Assembly: GCA_905221605.1 (NCBI GenBank)
Contig: CAJNDS010000675.1
Location: forward strand, 1-32,500
Source of the DNA: Symbiodinium natans
Lineage: Eukaryota; Sar; Dinophyceae; Suessiales; Symbiodiniaceae
Length of the DNA stretch: 32,500 nt
Direction of reading: 5' to 3'
Made by a program: the position numbers and the translations under genes. This document shows positions 17,441-23,800 of this stretch, in pieces. Position 1 is the first letter of the stretch. The number at the start of each line of letters is the position of its first letter. The notes under the pieces are model-generated. The model saw only the letters and a program-made list of their open reading frames with translations. It searched no databases and was not told where the DNA came from.

Positions 17441-17506
17441 TAAACCCTAAACCCTAAACCCTAAACCCTAAACCCTAAACCCTAAACCCTAAACCCTAAA
17501 CCCTAA
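17441..17506 (-). repeat. CCCTAAA array
   Basis: About nine units. 16870-17440 upstream holds short TTTAGGG runs (to 16945) and unique spacer; a minus-strand frame at 17214-17402 is not convincing. Confidence 0.92.
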
Positions 17507-17508
17507 AG

Positions 17509-17537
17509 ACATGCTAGACAACGAGGAGTTCCAAGCC
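17509..17537 (+). CDS. Putative micro-exon
   Basis: The AG ending at 17508 lies at the last CCCTAAA unit (CCCTAAAG). AC plus MLDNEEFQA is open to GCC|GTAGGC at 17538. It is in phase with both neighbours (16762-16861 and 17583-17648). The following putative intron would be only 45 bp, which is short. Confidence 0.3.
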
Positions 17538-17582
17538 GTAGGCCTAAAGCTTTCTGGTCCATCTGTACAGACCTGACTCCAG

Positions 17583-17648
17583 GTGGTGATCAACTACCGC
17601 AACAAGTGTCTGAGCGAAACCATGAAGCTTTTGTTCAAGACATGTCGG
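17583..17648 (+). CDS. Putative internal exon
   Basis: Acceptor CTGACTCCAG ends at 17582. Twenty-two codons (VVINYRNKCLSETMKLLFKT, CR) are open in phase 0 and end at GTCGG|GTTTAGGG (17649), where the repeat unit again supplies the donor. A basic, helical peptide of unknown family. Confidence 0.43.
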
Positions 17649-18528
17649 GTTTAGGGTTGTGGGTTTAGGGTTTAGGGTTTAGGGCTTGGAGCCCTGAATG
17701 CCAGTTGGAATGTTGAGATGCGGTTTTTTGTTTAGGGTTTGACATGTTCGGTTCTGCAAGCGTTTGGTAGGTATGTCGACCTTCTTTCCAAATCAATAAC
17801 TGATTGTCAAATCTAGGAATACTCTAGGCTAGCCCCCAACCCCACCCACGCAGTACTGGTGGCTATGACTACAATCAGGCCTAGACTATTACTTTGCGGG
17901 GGTCTGTCCTAAAGGAATATTGCACTTGCCCCTCCCTTGTTGGGGAAAGCAGGTACAGGACCCAAGCGTGTCGGGTGTAGGTTCGGGCGCAGAAGTTCGG
18001 AGGCTTTTGGGATCGCGGTATATACAAAACCCTAAACCCTACTCCCTGAACCCTAAATTGTAGGGGGAGTGGCCCGAGAGAGTCAGCCAGGCGGGAGGCA
18101 ACAACCAAACCTAGGGTTTACGGGCTACAAATTAGAGAGGAGGTTGGCGTTTAAACTGCTCTGAAGGCCAGGGTTTAGGGTTTAAGTTCATAGGGTTTCG
18201 GGCTTAAGGTTTCGGATCCAACCTTATAGACTCCACGCTTGGGATTTGCAACCCTACACCTTAAACCCCTTGCAATGTGTGCTGGCCGAAAACCCCAGAC
18301 CCCAAAACCCATGCCACTGAGCCCAAATTGGCTTCGGCTAAAACCTTACAACCCACGCTGAAAACCATGACACCCTAAACCCTAGACCCGAATCCCTAAA
18401 CCAACGAGCTCACAGGCCGAGCCTAAGCCAAGACTAGTTGAGTAGGCTGGAGCGTTTAAGGTTTTTTCGAGAAAGGGCGTGGGCCTTAGACCAGCATGGA
18501 TCCTCAAAGGCCTGCTGTTAGGGTTTAG
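17649..18528. other. Spacer, probably intronic
   Basis: TTTAGGG units at 17649-17685, then unique and degenerate text. The minus-strand frame at 17881-18108 is crossed by telomere-like sequence and not called. Confidence 0.45.
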
Positions 18529-18566
18529 GGTTGAGGGTTTAGGGTTTAGGGTTTAGGGTTTAGGGT
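18529..18566 (+). repeat. TTTAGGG array
   Basis: Five units. The next 120 bp (18567-18689) is GC-rich, with a frame EDAASEAPAPSRGPPGSSPS open to 18641 but without a clear acceptor. Confidence 0.88.
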
Positions 18567-18689
18567 GAGGATGCAGCTTCTGAAGCCCCAGCACCTTCGA
18601 GAGGTCCACCGGGCAGCTCTCCTTCCTCGTCACCGCCATGACATTTGGAGGGCGCGGAGGGGAGCTCAAACTCCACAGTTGCGATTCTT

Positions 18690-18780
18690 GGGTTTAGGGT
18701 TTAGGGTTTAGGGTTTAGGGTTTAGGGTTTAGGGTTTAGGGTTTAGGGTTTAGGGTTTAGGGTTTAGGGTTTAGGGTTAG
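18690..18780 (+). repeat. TTTAGGG array
   Basis: About 13 perfect units. Confidence 0.95.
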
Positions 18781-18960
18781 GGGGGTTCAGGGAAGCAATG
18801 CAGCCCAAGGTTCGCTAATACTCCCACTACTTTCTGAGGACCCCCCCCCCCACATTTAAGAACCCTGTAGGATTCGGATTCTTGAGATTCTGGTTCCGAA
18901 ACCCTCAACCAGGAACCACTCCTAGCAGGTAGATGTAAGAGTTGTTAGAACCCCGAGTAG

Positions 18961-19001
18961 GCCCTAAAACCCTAAACCCTAAACCCTAAACCCTAAACCC
19001 C
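18961..19001 (-). repeat. CCCTAAA array
   Basis: Five units directly before an acceptor at 19007. Confidence 0.9.
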
Positions 19002-19007
19002 TTTCAG

Positions 19008-19067
19008 AGGGTTCAGGTTCCCTTGCAAGCCTCTTTGAGCCAAAAAGGGGGCCCTTTTTATTCCTAG
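19008..19067 (+). CDS. Putative internal exon
   Basis: Acceptor ACCCCTTTCAG ends at 19007 right after a CCCTAAA array, and a CCTAG|GTTACT donor lies at 19068. In phase 2 GSGSLASLFEPKRGPFLFL is open across the whole island. The segment AAAAAGGGGGCCCTTTTT inside is a near-palindrome, so a structured non-coding origin is also possible. Confidence 0.27.
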   Translation, partial: RVQVPLQASLSQKGGPFYS

Positions 19068-19195
19068 GTTACTCCTGGGTCTAGGTTGGGCTTGCTCCTT
19101 TTTGTGCATGTCCCTGCTGCGTCGTTGTTTAGGCTTTAGGGTTTAGAGTTTAGGGTTTAGGGTTTAGGGTTCAGGGTTTAGGTATCGGTTTGCCA

Positions 19196-19480
19196 CTAGG
19201 CTAAGCTTAATACCTGCTGCTTAGACCGCCACGCAGAGAGTATTATGGCCCCTGACCCCGTCACGACTTCCGCAATCATGCGGCGGTCTCGGGCCAGGAT
19301 GGGAGCACGCCTGTATCTTGGCTCTGAAAATCTGCGCGAAAGGCGCGTGCAACCATGCAAGATCTTCAAGGTGTGGTTAAGGGATGGATACAGAAGTTGA
19401 AATGAGGACGCCCAGAATGCTGGACTCAATGATGCAACGTGTAATTTCCCAAGGGAGTCTACCAAAGGGTACCCTGTCAT
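19196..19480 (-). CDS. Hypothetical ORF, minus strand
   Basis: A 94-codon frame (MTGYPLVDSLGKLHVASLSP...) fills a unique 285-bp segment without telomere repeats. Composition is unremarkable, with no domain or splice context. It could be an unrecognised exon, a relic, or chance. Confidence 0.2.
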   Translation of the reverse strand: MTGYPLVDSLGKLHVASLSPAFWASSFQLLYPSLNHTLKILHGCTRLSRRFSEPRYRRAPILARDRRMIAEVVTGSGAIILSAWRSKQQVLSLA

Positions 19481-19747
19481 TTTGACCCCCCCGCCCTAGG
19501 GGCCGCGCAACAGCTTACGTAGATAGGTTCGTGTAACCAGCAGTTTAACTCCAAATGGCTGTCACAATGGTGGCCCCTTGCCAAACCACTCAATCTGCTG
19601 AGAATCTCTGAACTGACTTGCTGTCGGGAATAGAGCCTGCTGTCGGTGTTCTTACGCTGCGCTGCTTTGGGGGATGTGCCAAGGAGGCTAGCCCTAAACC
19701 CTAAACCCTAAACCACAAAGAACAAACGTAACCTGGACCCTGCCAAG

Positions 19748-19825
19748 GTACACCACCTTTGTGGAAGTGGAGGACGTGGCTCTCCGTGCCACCATGCCGC
19801 TCGGAAGCTGGAAGCGTTTTGGGGG
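19748..19825 (+). CDS. Putative internal exon
   Basis: Acceptor GACCCTGCCAAG ends at 19747. In phase 1 YTTFVEVEDVALRATMPLGS, then WKRFG, is open to a GGGG|GTTGGGTTTAGGG donor at 19826. CCCTAAA units lie upstream (19690-19712) and TTTAGGG units follow. The same frame is also open upstream to about 19729 (TWTLPR). The peptide looks like a folded domain fragment; no family assigned. Confidence 0.4.
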
Positions 19826-19873
19826 GTTGGGTTTAGGGTTTAGGGTTTTGGGTTCGGGGTTTTGGGTTTAAGG

Positions 19874-19996
19874 GATGTACTAAGATTTGCTCAAGAACCC
19901 CCAAAAAGTATTAAAGAATATTCCCTATGATTACCCTTTATAAGGAAGAATGTTTGTGTTGTTTTGGGTTCTTGAGCAAGTTCGTAGTGTAGCATC
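19874..19996. mobile_element. Foldback element, second family
   Basis: A perfect 14-bp inverted repeat, TTGCTCAAGAACCC (19887-19900) and GGGTTCTTGAGCAA (19966-19979), extends imperfectly outward to GATG...CATC ends. About 123 bp, AT-rich centre, no coding capacity: MITE-like. It lies inside a putative intron. Confidence 0.65.
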
Positions 19997-20169
19997 ACCA
20001 ACCCCAACGGCGAACCCTTACGCTACGTTCCGGGGCGCAACATGCTGCTCTCCAGCCTGACGAAACAAGCTTTCCAAGTCCGAACTTGGCTCGTTTCTCC
20101 CCTAAACCCTAAACCCCAAACCCTGAACCCTGGTTTTGTAGGGCTTGGGGTCTCCTCCCCCGCACCAAG

Positions 20170-20224
20170 GCTGCTGAACTTCAGCCTCGTCTCCACGCTG
20201 ATGCTGCACCTGGAGCGGAGAAGG
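20170..20224 (+). CDS. Possible internal exon
   Basis: The acceptor tract TCTCCTCCCCCGCACCAAG ends at 20169. AAELQPRLHADAAPGAEK is open in phase 0 to a GAAGG|GTGGTT donor at 20225. CCCTAAA/CCCCAAA text lies upstream at 20100-20130. A different frame (20042-20308, starting MLLSSLTKQAFQVRTWLVSP) is also open across the island. Confidence 0.27.
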
Positions 20225-20332
20225 GTGGTTTTGTGGGAATTCGGGCTGAGGGTTCAGGATTTGGGCCTTCTGACCCGAGCCTTAACACGCTCCAAATGCT
20301 TGAGATAGACGTAGGGTTGAGCGTTTAGGAAA

Positions 20333-20356
20333 TGGCTCAAGCCATTTGGTTAGAGA
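20333..20356 (+). other. Possible relic spliced-leader sequence
   Basis: TGGCTCAAG (20333-20341) is followed at once by CCATTTGG. The 3' end of the conserved dinoflagellate spliced leader is CCATTTTGGCTCAAG, so this resembles the junction of two tandem, decayed leader copies as found in retroposed dinoflagellate mRNAs. The same bases also form an 8-bp hairpin (AAATGGCT/AGCCATTT), so this is tentative. Confidence 0.25.
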
Positions 20357-20419
20357 CTTCAGGATTCGATCCTCGACCTTTGTGTACCCATGGTGGAACA
20401 GATGACGAAACTGACCCTT

Positions 20420-20453
20420 AACCCTAAACCCTAAACCCTAAACCCTAAACCCT
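20420..20453 (-). repeat. CCCTAAA array
   Basis: About five units. The 100 bp between it and the retrotransposon (20455-20550) stay open in one + frame (PELTVRVTNLERCRLEADAG), which may be another exon or chance. Confidence 0.88.
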
Positions 20454-20553
20454 GCATTGCCGGAACTCACCGTTCGAGTCACAAACTTGGAGCGATGTCG
20501 CCTCGAAGCTGACGCCGGCACTGCTAGAATCCGCAGATTCAAAAATTTAGAAG

Positions 20554-20558
20554 GATGT
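20554..20558 (+). repeat. Target-site duplication, left (GATGT)
   Basis: GATGT immediately precedes the 5' LTR and is repeated at 30363-30367 after the 3' LTR. Five bases is the usual length for Ty1/copia integration. Confidence 0.9.
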
Positions 20559-20718
20559 TGTGAAATAGTCCTCGTAGACCAGCGCGTACGAAGCCTGTTA
20601 GGTAAAAGCTACAGCACTCATGTACAGTCAGAGTCTGTTTGCCGACCAGTTTTGCGACTCACCGCAGGGGCCCCTTTTTGGAGCCAAGGCTCAGACGGGA
20701 AAACGGCCAGTTTTCACA
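20559..20718 (+). repeat. 5' LTR (160 bp)
   Basis: Starts TGTGAAATAGTCC and ends GGCCAGTTTTCACA, with 7-bp inverted termini TGTGAAA/TTTCACA. Against the 3' LTR it lacks 7 bp near 20655 and has T instead of G at 20676. Very short for a copia LTR. No TATA box is evident. Confidence 0.95.
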
Positions 20719-20719
20719 C

Positions 20720-20733
20720 TGGTAGCGGAGCCA
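20720..20733 (+). other. Primer binding site, initiator tRNA-Met-like
   Basis: One base after the LTR, TGGTAGCGGAGCC matches the complement of eukaryotic initiator tRNA-Met 3' ends (TGGTAGCAGAG in animals, TGGTATCAGAG in plants) with one mismatch over 11 bases. Minus-strand cDNA synthesis would start here. Confidence 0.7.
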
Positions 20734-20808
20734 GTGCCCTTCAGCGGCCAGTGCTCTTTTCACCTTTTTCGTTCGCCCTAGAGGCGATAGCCGCCAGCGT
20801 GTGTCGCC

Positions 20809-23800
20809 ATGGCCACTGGCGGAGGTTTGCGTTTCAATCCTCGGAGCAACCAGGAGCCCGAGCTGACAAAGCAAGGTTTCTTGGTGTATAGTGGATCCGT
20901 TTCGGACTACTATGAGTGGGAATTTCGGGCGATGGCGAAGTACCACGCTACGAAGGCGGATGAAAGGTTTACACTTGGTGCAAAATTGCTGGAGTCCCTT
21001 CGAGGGGACGCTTACATTGTTGCCCAGGACTTGGGGCACGATGTACTGAAGAGCGCCGACGCGATCACGCAGATCATCGACGCTGTGCGTAAGGTGATTT
21101 TTCCTTTGCAGGCCCAAGAGGCAAAGGAACTTTACCGAGTCGGGGCCAGCGTTGGTGGTGTGATGTCAAGACAAGCAGGAGAGTCTATGACCTCCTATAT
21201 CGGGCGAAGAAAGAGATGGTACAGAAAGTTGAAGGAGTTGGACAAGACGATAGAAATATCCGATACCATCCTTGGAGATCTTTTACTCGACAACTCTGGA
21301 TTAGATCGCAAGGAGCGACTAATGGTGCTTACAGCTGTCGGGGAAACGTCTTCTTTTGATGCGATCGAGAAAGCCCTCATTACTCAACATGGGAAATTGC
21401 ATGTTCTGGAGTCCCGAAGTTCGGGCAAGGGTGCAAGCAACTACAACCGCCCCAGAGGCATGGCCTACAAGGGAACAAAGAGTTCTGGCAAAGGAAAGGC
21501 GAATGCCCAGACTCACCATGGGGCAGCCTATCTGGCAGAGCCTGAGGACCTCTTCGACTCCTACGACGCCGGGGAATCCTTTTGGGATCCCGAGGCAGAG
21601 GAAGAAGAGCTGGTACCTGATGACCAGGACAGTTCAGCCTTCATGGCTGATTCCCTTGGAGAGGCAACAGCCGAGAAGATAGAGCTGGATGTTGTGGAAG
21701 CATTCCTTTCGACACCAGACTTTAGTCTGGATGATGATGAGTGTATTGCTTTCCTTGCTTCAGCTTGTCAGGCTGAGGTTTGTGCTTTCTTTGCTCGCTC
21801 CAAAGCGAAAGGCAAAGGAAAGCCGATGGGAAAGCATGCCCACGGCTACAGGCCCAAGCCCAGCGGTTTGAGTATTGAAGACCGCAAAGCGAAGCTCAAG
21901 GAGATCAAGGCACGTAGCGTTTGTCGCACGTGCGGGAAGAAAGGGCATTGGGCTGGTGACCGAGATTGCAAAGGCAAGCCATCTTCAGGAGGCAGCAGCA
22001 CGCAAGGCACCAAGGATAGAACTGCGCATTTCTCCGCGATCTTGACAAAAGACGCGTCCGTGCAGACCTCGTTTTGTTGCTCATCTTCGGAGAGCGAAGG
22101 GTCAGAGGTACTGCATAAGCCTCAGATGTTTCTGGCGCTGGATGACGACCACGAGCATCCCGAGGGTTACCCGGGCTTCTTCAACCCCGGAGACTTTGCG
22201 GAGGAAGAAGAAGAGCTCGAAGAAGCAGATGGGTCGTTTGAGCTGCTAGAAGCACCGCCTGAGGGTTCGGACACCGTTTTTGGGTTCGGAGTTCACCGAG
22301 GTTCCACCTTCGGGGATGTCGTTTTGAGACACCCTGACTATTTCACGTGGGGCATCAAGGAAAAGAACCCCAGCCGAACGCTGGAGGAGTTCCTTGTGTG
22401 GTGTAACATGTACTACGTGTTCCCACGTGGAAAGGCCGAAAGAAGGGAATACCCTCTTTCAGGTTATGAGGCGCGAGACCTCGAGTCTGTTAAGGCCTGG
22501 ATGCTGTCACAAGGCATCGGTGGAAAGGTGAACAAGTCAAAGCTCGCCAACCTGAAGCCGGATCCTCGTGGACCGTGCCAAGGCGGATGCCCGGCTCATG
22601 CCATTAGTAAGGCAGGGTCAAATGACAAGGTCATCAAGACCACTTGCATGATTTGTGGCCACCGATGGTCAGAGCCACGGCCACAAGCGCAGCCCACGAG
22701 GGATGCGGCGACTTGTCCTCACAGCCGCGCGGACAACAGAGGTTCCACCAAGGCCGTGCACAAGGTCTGGTGTTTGGACTGTTGTACTTTTGTTAAGGAG
22801 ATGCCGCAGGCGCTCCACAAGCAACAGGTTGAGCTAGGGAGAGCCGCGCAACAGGCACCCCTGAAGGCTCAGGACCTCACCCGTCGTACGCTTCAGGACA
22901 CACCTCTTACGCAGATGGAGGCAGGCGAGGTAATCAAGCATTTTGTGAAGAACATGAATAGATACCTCACGAGAGTAGAGAGCACTTCCTCGCAGGAACT
23001 TCTGAGCATGTTGAGTGACTCTGTTGATTTTGTAGTAGCAAGCCAAGCCACTCAGCAAGTTTTAGGGACGGCTAGTAGTAGCTCAGGTTTCGCTAGGAGG
23101 GATCTCCAAGCACAGGCCCTAAATCCCGTAGGAAGAAGTCCTCCAGGAACTCCCGCTCACGCCTCTGCCGCCGCAGCCGTTTTGGCCCCCAGGACGCCGC
23201 CTAGGACCCCGCAGAGGCCGACAGCGCCTCAGCTTCCTGAGGGGGGCTGTCCTCCAGGATATCCACCGCACGCCTTTATGGCGGTGGAAACGCCCGAGCC
23301 TGTGTTGGAGCAGCTCGAGGAGGTCGATCCCCTTAGGGACGACCATGTCTACGCCATGCTCGATGAAGGTTGCAACTCCACCTGTCACGGGGAGAAATGG
23401 CGTATAGACGCAGAAAAGAAGCTCGAGAAGCTTGGCTTCCGAGCGAAAGCTGCACCACTTACCGTGGGCACCTACCGTGGAATCGGAGGTGCAGAGGCCA
23501 CGCAGAGATTGGTGTTTCCAATCGCTCTGGCGATGGAGCCATCTCAGCTGTCTTGGAATGGCAGCGTGGCAAGCAACGAGATCGGGGGGCAAGACTTTCC
23601 GCTCCTTCTCTCGTTGCAAGTGCAGCAGAAGCTAGGCCTAAGGAAGGACGTGAGAGCCGGACTAGTTCAACTAGCCGACTACCCAGGCCAAAGCTTGAGG
23701 TTGTTCAAGAACAGCCGAACCGGACTACTGATGATCCGAATCGACCAGTTCGAGAAGGACTTGGCCGAAGGACATCAGGAGTTCAGACTGGAAGAGTATC

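Noticed and set aside
20320-20385. tRNA gene suggested by GGATTCGATCC near 20361
   Set aside because: No acceptor stem, D-arm or anticodon arm could be placed around the T-arm-like motif.
20457-20891. 144-codon ORF crossing the 5' LTR
   Set aside because: It spans the LTR boundary and overlaps the true Gag start in another frame; only its first 30 codons lie in host DNA.
20659-21117. Antisense ORFs within the retrotransposon
   Set aside because: They mirror the strong Gag-Pol frames and show no independent motifs.
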